Shown here: positions 5,071 through 14,031 of the stretch, piece by piece
How the letters are laid out: each line of letters starts with the position of its first letter
Numbering within the stretch: position 1 is the first letter of the stretch
From: Candidatus Rokuibacteriota bacterium
GTDB lineage: Bacteria; Methylomirabilota; Methylomirabilia; Rokubacteriales; CSP1-6
Direction of reading: 5' to 3'
DNA length: 33,281 bases
Assembly (NCBI GenBank): GCA_016184365.1
Contig: JACPCW010000143.1
Location: forward strand, 1 to 33,281
The notes under the pieces: model-generated
What the model saw: only the letters and a program-made list of their open reading frames with translations
Told to the model about the DNA's origin: nothing
The model's database searches: none
Program-made: the position numbers and the translations under genes

Positions 5071-7383
5071 ATGGCTGAGCACGCAGGTCAGGTCATCCGT
5101 CGGCGTGAAGATCCGCGCCTCGTCACCGGACACGGACGCTTCCTCGACGACCTCGACGATACCGATTGCGTCCACGTCGCCATCCTTCGCTCGCCGCACG
5201 CGCACGCGCGCCTCGTCACGATCGACACGTCGGCCGCCGCGAAAGCGCCCGGCGTCCTGCTCGTCGTGACCGGCGCGGATCTCGGCGCCGCGAACGCGCC
5301 GTTTCCGATGCTGAACGATCACCCGGCGCTGCCGAAGCCGTGTGGCATCGCGCCGCTCGCGACGGATCGCGTCCGGTTCGTCGGCGAGCCGGTCGCCGCG
5401 GTCGTCGCGACGGATCGATACCTGGCGCGCGACGCCGTCGAGCTCATCGCCGCCGACTACGACCCGCTGCCGGCCGTCGTCGACGTCGAGGAGGCGGCGC
5501 GTCCCGGCGCTCCGGTCCTTCACGACGTCCTCGGCACGAACGTCGCGGCCCGGTGGCAGCAGCGCGTCGGCGATCCGGAGCGCGCGTTCCGCGACGCCGA
5601 CGTCGTCGTCCGCACGCGCATCGCGCAGGCGCGCGGCGGCGCGCACCCGCTCGAGACCCGCGGGCTCGTCGCGCGCTGGGACGGCACGCGGCTGACGGTC
5701 CGGGCCGCGGTCCAGATGGTGCACCGCCACCGGCGGTTCATCGCGAGGCAGGTCGGCCTCGAGGAGTCGCGGCTGCGCGTGATCGCGCCGTCGGACGTCG
5801 GCGGCGGCTTCGGGACGAAGGGCGGCTTCTATCCGGAAGACGTCCTCGTGCCTGCGCTCGCGATGAAGCTCGGTCGCGCCGTGAAGTGGGTCGAGGACCG
5901 GCGCGAGCACACGCTGGCGTCGTACGTCGAGCGCGACCAGGTGCACGACCTCGAAGTCGCGGTCAGGCGCGACGGCACGATCCTCGCGATGCGCGACCGG
6001 TTCCTGCACGAGATGGGCGCCTACACCGTCTCGGGCATGAACCTGCCGCAGAACACGATGATTCACTCCGTCGGCCCCTACCGCATTCCGAGCCTCGATC
6101 TGTCGCTCCAGGGCGTGCTCACGAACACGACGCCCGTCGCCGCGTATCGCGGCGCCGGCCGGCCGCAAGGCACCTACGTCATCGAGCGCGCGGTCGACGC
6201 CGTCGCGCACGCGCTCGGCCTCGATCCGATCGACGTGCGGCGACGCAACCTGATCCCGCGCGACGCCCAGCCGTACGACACCGGGCTCGACACGGTCGCG
6301 CGCGGTCCGGTGATCTACGACAGCGGCGACTATCCGCGCTGCATGGCGCTGGCGCTCGAGGCGCTCGATCTCCCCGCCGTGCGGCGCGAGCAGGCGCGGC
6401 TGCGGTCCGAAGGGCGCTATCTCGGCGCCGGCGTCGTGAACTACGTCGAGGCGACGGGCACCGCGCCGCTCGAGGGCGTCACGGTGCGCGTGCAGCCGGA
6501 CGGGCGTGTCGTCGTGGCGACCGGCGCGTCGCCGCAGGGCCAGGGCCACGTGACGGTGCTCTCCCGTCTCGTCGGCGCCGAGCTCGGCGTCGATGCCGAG
6601 ACGATCGACGTCGTGACCGGCGACAGCGATGCGATTCCGCAGGGCGGCGGCACGTTCGGCAGCCGCACGACGGCGCTCGCCGGCAGCGCGGCGCTGCTGG
6701 CCACGCGTGCCGTGCGCGAGAAGGCGACGCGCATCGCGGCGAGCCTGCTCGAAGCGGCGCCGGCCGATGTCGTGCTCGACCACGGACGCTTCGCCGTGCG
6801 CGGGTTTCCGAGCCGGTCGGTCGGCTGGGCCGAGATCGCGGACGCGGCGCACGGTGGGCGTGTCGCCGGGGAAACGCCGGATCTCGAGGACACGAACATC
6901 TTCAAGGTGAGCCAGTCGACGTTCGCGAACGGCACGCACGCCGTCGTCCTCGAGGTCGACGCGCGTACCGGCGCCGTGGTCGTGCGCCGGTGGATCGTCG
7001 CGCACGACTGCGGCCGCGTCCTGCATCCCGGAATGGTCGACGGCCAGATCCACGGCGCCGTCGTCCAGGGACTGCCGGATGCTCTCAACGTGCAGCTCGC
7101 GCACGACGGCGCCGGGCAGCGCCTGACCGCGACGCTGATGGACTACGCGCTCGCCACGGCCGCCGACGCGCCGCCCGTCTTCGACATCCGCCATCTCGAA
7201 TCGCCGACCCCGCTGAATCCGCTCGGCGTGAAGGGCGCGGGCGAAGGCGGCATCATGCCCGTCCATCCCGTCATCGCCCAGGCCATCGAAGACGCGCTCG
7301 CGCCGTTCGCCGCGCGCGTCACGCGCGTGCCGATCACGCGCGAGGACATCTGGGCGATGTCGCGCGCGGCCGGACCGCGGTAA
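5071..7383 (+). CDS. Xanthine dehydrogenase/CO dehydrogenase-family molybdopterin-binding subunit
   Basis: A 770-aa large subunit of a molybdenum hydroxylase. It has the N-terminal Ald_Xan_dh_C hammerhead domain (RREDPRLVTGHGRFLDDL, HAHARLVTID) and the molybdenum-cofactor binding part with GGGFGTKGG (about residues 247-255), AYRGAGRP (358-365) and the catalytic glutamate in GVKGAGEGG (Glu725). The CO-dehydrogenase active-site loop AYxCSFR is absent and AYRGAGRP stands there, so it is not a form I CO dehydrogenase. The substrate is probably an aldehyde, purine or N-heterocycle. The expected FAD (CoxM) and [2Fe-2S] (CoxS) subunits are not next to it, which is unusual. The ATG has CGGAGG about 12 nt upstream. 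The length is normal. Confidence 0.92.
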   Translation: MAEHAGQVIRRREDPRLVTGHGRFLDDLDDTDCVHVAILRSPHAHARLVTIDTSAAAKAPGVLLVVTGADLGAANAPFPMLNDHPALPKPCGIAPLATDRVRFVGEPVAAVVATDRYLARDAVELIAADYDPLPAVVDVEEAARPGAPVLHDVLGTNVAARWQQRVGDPERAFRDADVVVRTRIAQARGGAHPLETRGLVARWDGTRLTVRAAVQMVHRHRRFIARQVGLEESRLRVIAPSDVGGGFGTKGGFYPEDVLVPALAMKLGRAVKWVEDRREHTLASYVERDQVHDLEVAVRRDGTILAMRDRFLHEMGAYTVSGMNLPQNTMIHSVGPYRIPSLDLSLQGVLTNTTPVAAYRGAGRPQGTYVIERAVDAVAHALGLDPIDVRRRNLIPRDAQPYDTGLDTVARGPVIYDSGDYPRCMALALEALDLPAVRREQARLRSEGRYLGAGVVNYVEATGTAPLEGVTVRVQPDGRVVVATGASPQGQGHVTVLSRLVGAELGVDAETIDVVTGDSDAIPQGGGTFGSRTTALAGSAALLATRAVREKATRIAASLLEAAPADVVLDHGRFAVRGFPSRSVGWAEIADAAHGGRVAGETPDLEDTNIFKVSQSTFANGTHAVVLEVDARTGAVVVRRWIVAHDCGRVLHPGMVDGQIHGAVVQGLPDALNVQLAHDGAGQRLTATLMDYALATAADAPPVFDIRHLESPTPLNPLGVKGAGEGGIMPVHPVIAQAIEDALAPFAARVTRVPITREDIWAMSRAAGPR

Positions 7384-7386
7384 GCG

Positions 7387-7923
7387 ATGGCCCGCGCGAA
7401 GCGCGACGACGCGAGCGCCGCGCTGTTTCGCGTCCCGCCGGCCGAGTTCGTCGCCGCGCGCCGCCGGCTCGTCACGGAGCTGCGCGCCGCCAAGCGCGAC
7501 GCCGACGCGAAAGCGGCCCGCCTCCGCAAGCCGACCGTCGCCCTCTGGGCCGCCAACCAGGCGGCGCACACGAACCGCCACGCCGTCGACGCCCTGCTCG
7601 ACGCGGTGCGACGCCTGAAGCAGGCGCATCTCGGCCGCGGCGACCTCCGCGGCGCGATCGACGCTCAGCGCACGGCGCTCGACGGCCTGACGGCCAGCGC
7701 GCGCGAGCAGCTCGGAGCGATCGCTCACGCGGCCACGCCGGAGATCGTCGCGCGCGTCTCGGCGACGCTGCTCGCGAGCGCCGTCGATCCCGGCGCGCAC
7801 GATGCGCTTCGCGCCGGCCAGCTGACCGGGGAGCGCCCGGCGCCCGGGTTCGAAGCGTTCGGCGCCGGCGTGGTGAAGGCGCCGACGCGCGCCGCGCGGG
7901 GCGCGCGGTCGCGCGCCCCGTAA
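7387..7923 (+). CDS. Conserved helical protein of unknown function
   Basis: A 178-aa alanine- and arginine-rich, almost wholly helical protein. Its N-terminal part (LFRVPPAEFVAARRRLVTEL, then LRKPTVALWAANQ) resembles an uncharacterised family common in GC-rich bacteria, in which the pattern EFxAAR...LRKPTVAAW.xNQ recurs. No catalytic motif, signal peptide or membrane helix is visible. It starts 4 nt after the hydroxylase stop, so it is probably in the same transcript, and it ends 3 nt from the convergent histidine kinase. The tail (ARGARSRAP) is low-complexity. Confidence 0.7.
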   Translation: MARAKRDDASAALFRVPPAEFVAARRRLVTELRAAKRDADAKAARLRKPTVALWAANQAAHTNRHAVDALLDAVRRLKQAHLGRGDLRGAIDAQRTALDGLTASAREQLGAIAHAATPEIVARVSATLLASAVDPGAHDALRAGQLTGERPAPGFEAFGAGVVKAPTRAARGARSRAP

Positions 7924-7926
7924 CGC

Positions 7927-10761
7927 TCAGGGTCGGCTCGAGCCCGTCGGCGCGGCGGTCCGCGTGAGCGTGATCTCGCTGATCGCCTGCACCAGCACGG
8001 CGGGGTCGATCGGCTTCGACAGGTGCGCGATGAATCCGGCGGCGAGCGCCCGGGCGCGGTCCTCGGCACCGGCGTACGCCGTGAGCGCGATGACGGGCAG
8101 ACGCGCGGAGTCGTCGCCCGCGGCGCGGATGGCGCGCAGCAGGTCGTAACCGTCGTTGTCCGGCATCCCGAGGTCCGTGACGACGATGTCCGGACACCCC
8201 GACCCGAGCCGATCGAGCGCCTCGGCCACGCTCGCCGCCGTGTGCACGATCGCGCCGCGCGCTTCGAGAATGTGCCGCACGAGGTCGCGCGCGTCGCCGT
8301 CGTCCTCGACGACGAGCGCGCGGATGCCGTCGAGTCGCTGACCGCGACGCACCACGTCCACCGGCACCGGACGCGGCTCGGCGTGGGTGAGCAACGGCAG
8401 CTCGATCGTGAACGACGCGCCCTTGCCGGCGCCGTCGCTGGCCGCCGACACGGTGCCGCCGTGCAGCTCGACGAGATGGCGCACGATCGCGAGCCCCAGC
8501 CCGAGACCCCCGTGCGAGCGCGTGATCGTGCTGTCGGCCTGCCGGAAGCGATCGAAGATGCGCTGCAGCAGCTCCGGCGGCACGCCGGCGCCGGTGTCGC
8601 TCACCGTCATGCGGGCGACGTCCGGGCCGTGGGCGAGCGTCACGACCACCTGCCCGCCCGCCGGCGTGAACTTGATCGCGTTCGACAGCAGGTTCGTCAG
8701 CACCTGGTGCAGGCGGGTGGGATCGCCGAGCACGTGCGCGCTGTCGACCGAGAGCACGCGCTGGAAGTTCACGCCCTTGGCCTCGGCTTCGCGCACGAGC
8801 GAGTCCATCGCCTGCGCGATCACGGGCACGAGATCGATGCGGAAGCGATCGAGCTGCAGCTTGCCGGCCACGATGCGCGAGACGTCGAGGAGGTCGTTGA
8901 TGAGCTGGGCCTGGGCATGCGCGTTGCGCTCGATCACTTCGAGCGCGCCGTCGACGCGCTCGGGACTGAGCTGTCCGCCACGGAGAATGCGCACCCAGCC
9001 GAGCATCGACGTGAGCGGCGTGCGCAGCTCGTGCGACAGCATGGCGAGGAACTCGTCCTTCGACACGTTCGCGCGCTCCGCTTCGAGCCGCGCCTGCTCG
9101 CGCTGCTGGAACAGCCGCGCGTTGTCGACGGCGAACCCGGCGCGGGTGCCGAGATCCTCGGCGAACGCGAGATCGCTGTCGTCATAGGGCCGCGGCGCGG
9201 TGCGCACGAGCGTGATCGTGCCGACGATGCGGCCACGCGCGACGAGCGGCACGAGCATGAGCGACCGCGGACCGACGGCGTGAACGACCGTCAGGTATTC
9301 GGGATCGCGGATCACCGACTGCAGCCACTCGGGCGTGACGTCGGGCACCAGCAGCGGCCGGCCCGACCGGATGGCCTGCGCGAGCACGCCGTCATCGGCG
9401 TCGAGGCGGCGCGACGTGGAGCGCTGCACCTCGGCGATGAGCGCCGCCTTGCCGGGATCGGCGGCGGTCGTCGCCACGCGCCGGATCGCGCCGTCCGCCT
9501 CGAGCAGATGCACGGCGCACCAGTCCGCGAGCGCGGGCACGAGGATGCGTGTGAGTCCGCCGAGCGTCGTGTCGAGATCGAGTGACGCGGTGAGCACGCG
9601 GCTCGCTTCGGCGAGCAGTCGCGCCCGCCCGGCCGCCGTCTCCGCCTCGCGGCGGCGGAGCTCGGTCTGCTCGTGGAGGCGCGCGCGCTCGATCGCGACC
9701 GCCGCCTGGTCGGCGAACGCCTGGAGGAGCTCGATCTCCGCGCGCGTGAAGACGCGTCCCGGCCGATCGGCGAGCGACAGCGCGCCGATGACGGATCCGC
9801 GCACGCGGAGCGGCACCGCGAGGACGGCGCCGTCGCCGACCGCGACCATGCCGTCGCGGATGTCGTGCGGGAGGCGCACCTGCGGATCGGTGAAGACGTT
9901 GGCGGACGCGACCGCGCGGCCTTCCTGCACCGCGAGTCCGGACACGGTGGAGCCGGCCGGCGCGACGTGGCCCGGATCGAATTTCTGCTTCATCAGTCCG
10001 GCGAACGCGAGGCCGACCAGCGATCCGTCCTCCGGCGCCACGAGCCGCAGCCCGGCGGCGCGCGCCTGGAAGAGCGGCATCACCGTGTCGACGACGCGCT
10101 GGCCCACGCTCGCGAGGTCGATCTGCTCCGTGAGCTCGGCCGCGACCTTCGCGAGCTGTTCCGCTTCGCGGCGTCGCCGCTCCGCTTCGGCGTACAGCCG
10201 CGCATTCTCCAGCGCGAGCGCGGCGTGGCCGGCGAGCGCTTCGGCGAGGCGCAGATCGTCGGTGGAGAATTCGCGTCCGAGCCGATCGGCGGCGGCGATG
10301 GCGCCGACGACGTCGTCCTTCACGACGAGCGGCACGGCGAGCACCGCGCGATGCGGCGTCTGCGCGATCCACGCGCGCATCTCGTCGGGCAGCCACAGGC
10401 GATCGTCGTCGAGGATGTTCGCGGTCCAGGCGGACCGCCGTTCGACCACGGCGAGGCCGGCGATGCCCGCGCCTCTCGCCAGGCGGCCGCCGACGTCGAA
10501 GCTCGGGCCCATCGGACCGGAGCGCGCGAGGGCGACGAGCTCGTCGGTGCCGGGCTCGTGCCGATAGACGACGCCGGCGAGCGTGCCGAGAAGCTCGCGA
10601 AGACGGCCGGCGATGCGCTGGGCGACCGCGTCGAGGTCGAGACCCTGCGTGAGGCTCTTGGCGAGCTCGGCGATGACCTCGGCTTCGCGGCGCCGTTGCT
10701 GCTCGCGGCGCAGCACTCCAGCGGGTTCGGTCTCGCCTCGGAGCCTGCGCCAGAGGCTCAT
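7927..10761 (-). CDS. Soluble hybrid sensor histidine kinase with three GAF domains and a receiver
   Basis: A 944-aa protein. Three GAF sensor domains follow one another (about residues 30-190, 200-360 and 385-545). Then come a HisKA dimerisation domain with the phospho-acceptor His577 (LSHELRTPLTSMLGW), an HATPase domain (LTNLLSNAIKFTP, DTGAGVPPELLQRIFDRF, GGLGLGLAIVR) and a C-terminal receiver with Asp863 (VVTDLGMPDNDG) and ALTAYAG. There is no transmembrane helix, so it senses cytoplasmic signals. No partner response regulator is adjacent. I prefer ATG 10761 (MSLWRRLRGE). A GTG 39 nt upstream (10800) is in frame and also possible. It is the last gene of a minus-strand run that starts with the acyl-CoA ligase. 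Confidence 0.93.
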   Translation of the reverse strand: MSLWRRLRGETEPAGVLRREQQRRREAEVIAELAKSLTQGLDLDAVAQRIAGRLRELLGTLAGVVYRHEPGTDELVALARSGPMGPSFDVGGRLARGAGIAGLAVVERRSAWTANILDDDRLWLPDEMRAWIAQTPHRAVLAVPLVVKDDVVGAIAAADRLGREFSTDDLRLAEALAGHAALALENARLYAEAERRRREAEQLAKVAAELTEQIDLASVGQRVVDTVMPLFQARAAGLRLVAPEDGSLVGLAFAGLMKQKFDPGHVAPAGSTVSGLAVQEGRAVASANVFTDPQVRLPHDIRDGMVAVGDGAVLAVPLRVRGSVIGALSLADRPGRVFTRAEIELLQAFADQAAVAIERARLHEQTELRRREAETAAGRARLLAEASRVLTASLDLDTTLGGLTRILVPALADWCAVHLLEADGAIRRVATTAADPGKAALIAEVQRSTSRRLDADDGVLAQAIRSGRPLLVPDVTPEWLQSVIRDPEYLTVVHAVGPRSLMLVPLVARGRIVGTITLVRTAPRPYDDSDLAFAEDLGTRAGFAVDNARLFQQREQARLEAERANVSKDEFLAMLSHELRTPLTSMLGWVRILRGGQLSPERVDGALEVIERNAHAQAQLINDLLDVSRIVAGKLQLDRFRIDLVPVIAQAMDSLVREAEAKGVNFQRVLSVDSAHVLGDPTRLHQVLTNLLSNAIKFTPAGGQVVVTLAHGPDVARMTVSDTGAGVPPELLQRIFDRFRQADSTITRSHGGLGLGLAIVRHLVELHGGTVSAASDGAGKGASFTIELPLLTHAEPRPVPVDVVRRGQRLDGIRALVVEDDGDARDLVRHILEARGAIVHTAASVAEALDRLGSGCPDIVVTDLGMPDNDGYDLLRAIRAAGDDSARLPVIALTAYAGAEDRARALAAGFIAHLSKPIDPAVLVQAISEITLTRTAAPTGSSRP

Positions 10762-10806
10762 GCCGGAACGATACCGCTTGCCGCGCGACAAGACGAGCAC
10801 GCTCTA

Positions 10807-11103
10807 CTAGACGAGGGGGTAATTGTTTGCCCAGCCGCGCGCGGGACCGGCGCCATCCGACCGCGCCTCGTCCTCGCTGCCGTAGCACCATTCGGGACTC
10901 GCCTCGTCGTAGAACGGATGCGCCGGTACGAAATACACGAGCGCGCCGGATTGCGACAGATAGCCCTTGATCGGATGCGTCGCCGGACACACCCACGGCC
11001 CTGCCGGTGGCGCGCCCGCGCGCGCGGTCTGCGCGCCGGCGTCGTCGCCGACGGCCGCCGCGGCGATGGCGATCGCCGCGACGAGGGCGGCGACGCGCGT
11101 CAT
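10807..11103 (-). CDS. Secreted protein with a sunset-like cysteine domain
   Basis: A 98-aa protein beginning MTRVAALVAAIAIAAAAVG, a signal peptide with probable cleavage near AQT (about residue 26). The mature part, WVCPATHPIKGYLSQSG then YFVPAHPFYDEASPEWCYGS and EDEARSDGAGPAR, has the layout of the small sunset domain (CPIKGN...YHxPxxxxYxxxxxExCFxxExEARxxGxRxxR), often attached to nucleases or cell-surface proteins. It has two cysteines. Its ATG overlaps the stop of the preceding gene (ATGA). The function is unknown and the domain assignment is by motif resemblance only. Confidence 0.7.
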   Translation of the reverse strand: MTRVAALVAAIAIAAAAVGDDAGAQTARAGAPPAGPWVCPATHPIKGYLSQSGALVYFVPAHPFYDEASPEWCYGSEDEARSDGAGPARGWANNYPLV

Positions 11104-11507
11104 GACGACGGGCGCGCCGGCGACCGCCCGTCCTTCCGGCGCCGCACCACCGGTGTGAGCGGGATCACCTGCCCGGTGCGTCGCTCCGCGATGAGCCGCT
11201 CGCGCACCACCGCGCTCTGCGGTCCTTCCGCCCACTCGATCTTGATCTGCTCGATCTTCCGCGCGAGCCGGATGAGTCGCTCACGGGCGCGCGCGATCCG
11301 GTCCGGCTCTTTGGCGACCGCGTGACGCACGCGCGCCTCCCACCAGTCGTCGGCGAGCGGGCGGAGGCCGACGAACTCCGCCGCGCCCATCTCGCAGCGC
11401 GTGATGTAGCCCTGCGCGGTCAGCACCTGCAGGACTTCTTCGTCCGTCCAGACGCGCTCGCGCGTCGGCGGCCGGCGCCCGGGTCTGTCGTCGGCCCGCG
11501 GGCTCAA
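11100..11507 (-). CDS. Conserved protein of unknown function, TTG start
   Basis: A 135-aa basic, helical protein. It begins with an arginine-rich stretch, then WTDEEVLQVLTAQGYITRCE, a winged-helix-like segment, and a long helix rich in Arg/Lys (RARERLIRLARKIEQIKIEW). I do not recognise a family. The start is inferred as TTG at 11507, which overlaps the acyl-CoA ligase stop as TTGA, and its own stop overlaps the next ATG (ATGA). Both overlaps support it as a real coupled gene. An open frame that extends further upstream only mirrors the ligase gene. Confidence 0.6.
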   Translation of the reverse strand: MSPRADDRPGRRPPTRERVWTDEEVLQVLTAQGYITRCEMGAAEFVGLRPLADDWWEARVRHAVAKEPDRIARARERLIRLARKIEQIKIEWAEGPQSAVVRERLIAERRTGQVIPLTPVVRRRKDGRSPARPSS

Positions 11508-13048
11508 TTGACGCGCCTCGTGCGGCCGGCCCAGTACGGCTCGCGCAGCTTGAACTTCTGCAGCTTCCCCGTCGCCGTGCGCGCGAGGGCGTCGCGGATT
11601 TCGATCGACGTCGGGCACTTGAAGTGCGCGAGCCGGCCGCGGCAGAACTCGACGAGCTCCCGCTCGCTCGCCGTCTGTCCCGGCCGCAGCACGACGAGCG
11701 CCTTGATCGTCTCGCCCCATTTCTCGTCCGGCACGCCGATGACGGCGCACTCGGCGACGGCGGGATGCTGGAAGAGGCAGTCCTCGACCTCGATCGACGA
11801 CACGTTCTCGCCGCCGGTGATGATCACGTCCTTCTTCCGGTCGGCGATGACGACGTAGGGACCGTCGGTGTAGCCGCCATCGCCGGTGTGGAACCACCCG
11901 TCGGCCAGCGCCTTCGCGCTCTCGGCCGGCTGCTCCCAGTAGCCCTCGAAGACGTGGTTGCTGCGGGCGAGCACCTCGCCCTCGTCGTCGACGCGCATCC
12001 GCACGCCGACCGCCGGCACCCCGGCGCGCGACAACCGCTTCGCGCGGTCGGCGGGCGTCAGACCGTCCCACTCCGCGGGCGCGCGATTGAACGTGAGCAG
12101 CGGCGACGTCTCGGTCAGCCCGTAGATCTGGATGAACTCCCAGCCGAGCTCGGTCTCGATGCGCTCGATCGTCTTGGACGGCGGCGGGGCGCCCGCGACG
12201 ACGACGCGCACGCGGCCCTTCCCCGGCACGGCGCGTCCGTCGCGCCGCCGCGCGGCCGCGGCGTCGAGCACCGCGTTGATGACGGCGGGCGCGCAGTTGA
12301 GGAGCGTCACGCCTTCGCCCTCCACGCGCTTCAGGATCTCCTCGCCGTCGATCTTGCGCATGACGACCTGGCGGACGCCCATGGCGGTGACCGCATACGG
12401 CATGCCCCAGCCGTTGCAGTGGAACGTCGGCAGCGTGTGCAGATACACGTCGCGCTCGGTGAGCGCCAGATGCCAGCCGAACGTCACCGCGTTGAGCCAG
12501 CAGCCGCGGTGCGTGAGCTGCACGCCCTTCGGCCGCGCCGTCGTGCCGGACGTGTAATTGATCGACACGGTCGCGTTTTCGTCGGTCACGGACAGCCGCG
12601 GCTGCGCGCCGGCGCGCTGGAACAGCTGGCGGTCGCTGCCGGCGCCGAGCACGAAGCGGTGTTTCACCGGCAGATGTCGCAGCGGCTCGTCCATCTCCGG
12701 ATCGAGCAGCGCGACCGTCGCGCCGGAGTGCTCGACGATGTAGCCGATCTCCTCGGCGTTCAGCCGGAAGTTCACCGGGACGAGGATCCGGCCGTACGCC
12801 GACACGCCGAACAGCGCGACGAGGAAGCGCGCGGCGTTCGGCGAGACGATCGCGACGCGCTCGTGTTCGGCGACGCCGAGCTCGTCGAGCGCGCTCGCGA
12901 GACTCCGCGCCATGGCCGCGAACTGGGTCCACGTGATCCGGCCGAGCCCGCCACCCGGCGGGTTCGGCTCGTCGACGACGGCTTCGCGATCGCCGTAGAC
13001 GTGTTCCGCACGCTCGAGGAAATCGATCAACGTCAGGGGCACGATCAT
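11504..13048 (-). CDS. AMP-dependent acyl-CoA synthetase
   Basis: A 514-aa ANL-family adenylating enzyme that activates a carboxylic acid to acyl-AMP and then acyl-CoA. It has the P-loop-like motif YTSGTTARPKG (about 163-173), GLTETSP, the hinge region WFHTGDGGYTDGPYVVIADR, the KKDVIITGGENVSSIEVE motif and the C-terminal RTATGKLQKFKLRE with its catalytic lysine. The overall pattern resembles medium/long-chain fatty-acyl-CoA ligases (AlkK/FadD type). The substrate cannot be fixed from sequence. ATG 13048 has AAAGGAG about 10 nt upstream. It heads a minus-strand run of four genes and is divergent from the SDR gene. Confidence 0.93.
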   Translation of the reverse strand: MIVPLTLIDFLERAEHVYGDREAVVDEPNPPGGGLGRITWTQFAAMARSLASALDELGVAEHERVAIVSPNAARFLVALFGVSAYGRILVPVNFRLNAEEIGYIVEHSGATVALLDPEMDEPLRHLPVKHRFVLGAGSDRQLFQRAGAQPRLSVTDENATVSINYTSGTTARPKGVQLTHRGCWLNAVTFGWHLALTERDVYLHTLPTFHCNGWGMPYAVTAMGVRQVVMRKIDGEEILKRVEGEGVTLLNCAPAVINAVLDAAAARRRDGRAVPGKGRVRVVVAGAPPPSKTIERIETELGWEFIQIYGLTETSPLLTFNRAPAEWDGLTPADRAKRLSRAGVPAVGVRMRVDDEGEVLARSNHVFEGYWEQPAESAKALADGWFHTGDGGYTDGPYVVIADRKKDVIITGGENVSSIEVEDCLFQHPAVAECAVIGVPDEKWGETIKALVVLRPGQTASERELVEFCRGRLAHFKCPTSIEIRDALARTATGKLQKFKLREPYWAGRTRRVN

Positions 13049-13191
13049 GGTCGCGGGCTCCTTTCGCGCTCTACCGAGGCGCGCACCAGGTGTCGCAGCT
13101 GAACTCGCGGTGCAGCGCATCGTGGGTGGCTACGGCGGGCGGCGGGTCCATCACGGGATGATACGTCCCACCGGGCCGCGTCGAGCGCGCC

Positions 13192-13220
13192 TTGATTCCG
13201 GACGGTCCGGCGACTACCCT
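13192..13220 (+). promoter_or_regulatory. Candidate sigma70 promoter of the SDR gene
   Basis: TTGATT (13192-13197) and TACCCT (13215-13220) are spaced by exactly 17 nt. Transcription would begin near 13227, about 45 nt before the SDR start codon, in the divergent region shared with the acyl-CoA ligase. Confidence 0.5.
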
Positions 13221-13272
13221 GCCCCGGCACCCTCGCGATTCGCCATTCAATTCGCGCTGAACGGAGGTTCAC

Positions 13273-14031
13273 ATGGCTGCGTCGACCAAGGTCGCCCTCG
13301 TGACGGGCGCCGGCAGCGGTATCGGGAAAGGCGCCGCGCTCGCCCTGGCCAAGGACGGCTACGCCGTCGTCCTCGCGGGTCGTCGGAAGGAGCTGCTCGA
13401 ATCAGTCGCCGCGGAAGTGGGTGCGCTCGGCGGCCGCGCGCTCGTCGTGCCGACCGACGTCGGCGATCCCGCGGCGGTTCGCGCCCTCTTCGCACAGACG
13501 AAAGGGACGTTCGGCCGGCTCGACGTGCTCTTCAACAACGCCGGAATGGGTGCGCCGCCCGTGCCGCTCGAGGACCTGACCTACGAGCAGTGGAAGGCCG
13601 TGGTCGACGCGAACCTGACCGGCGTGTTCCTCTGCACGCAGGAAGCGTTCAAGATCATGAAGAGCCAGGACCCGCGCGGTGGCCGCATCATCAACAACGG
13701 CTCGATCTCCGCGCACGCCCCGCGTCCGAACTCGGCGCCGTACACCAGCACCAAGCACGCGGTCACCGGCCTCACCAAGTCGGCGTCGCTCGACGGCCGG
13801 AAGTACGACATCGCCGTCGGCCAGATCGACATCGGCAACGCGGAGACGCCGCTCGCGGCGCGGATGGCGAAGGGCGTGCCGCAGGCGAACGGGACGATCG
13901 CGCCCGAGCCGCTCATGGACGTGGAGAACGTCTCGCGCGCGGTGTCCTACATGGCGAGCCTGCCGCTCGAGGCGAACGTGATGTTCCTGACGGTGATGGC
14001 GACCAAGATGCCGTTCGTCGGCCGCGGATAG
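13273..14031 (+). CDS. Short-chain dehydrogenase/reductase (SDR)
   Basis: A 252-aa classical SDR. It has the Rossmann glycine motif TGAGSGIG (11-18), NNAG (88-91), the structural Asn114 (DANLTG) and the catalytic triad Ser144, Tyr157 and Lys161 (YTSTK). The residues after the second strand (GRRKE) favour NADP over NAD. The substrate is not predictable and the enzyme is cytoplasmic. ATG 13273 has GGAGG 5 nt upstream, and a good promoter candidate lies at 13192-13220. Its stop abuts the stop of the convergent lactonase-like gene with no gap. Confidence 0.92.
   Translation: MAASTKVALVTGAGSGIGKGAALALAKDGYAVVLAGRRKELLESVAAEVGALGGRALVVPTDVGDPAAVRALFAQTKGTFGRLDVLFNNAGMGAPPVPLEDLTYEQWKAVVDANLTGVFLCTQEAFKIMKSQDPRGGRIINNGSISAHAPRPNSAPYTSTKHAVTGLTKSASLDGRKYDIAVGQIDIGNAETPLAARMAKGVPQANGTIAPEPLMDVENVSRAVSYMASLPLEANVMFLTVMATKMPFVGRG

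Noticed and set aside
4876..7800. A 974-codon open frame on the minus strand across the hydroxylase gene
   Set aside because: It mirrors the plus-strand gene in a GC-rich genome, is Arg/Asp/Val-rich, shows no family motif, and the plus strand has clear active-site motifs.
11100..12932. A 610-codon minus-strand frame as one long protein
   Set aside because: All but its last 135 residues overlap the acyl-CoA ligase in another frame and have no protein-like character. Only the TTG-started end is kept.
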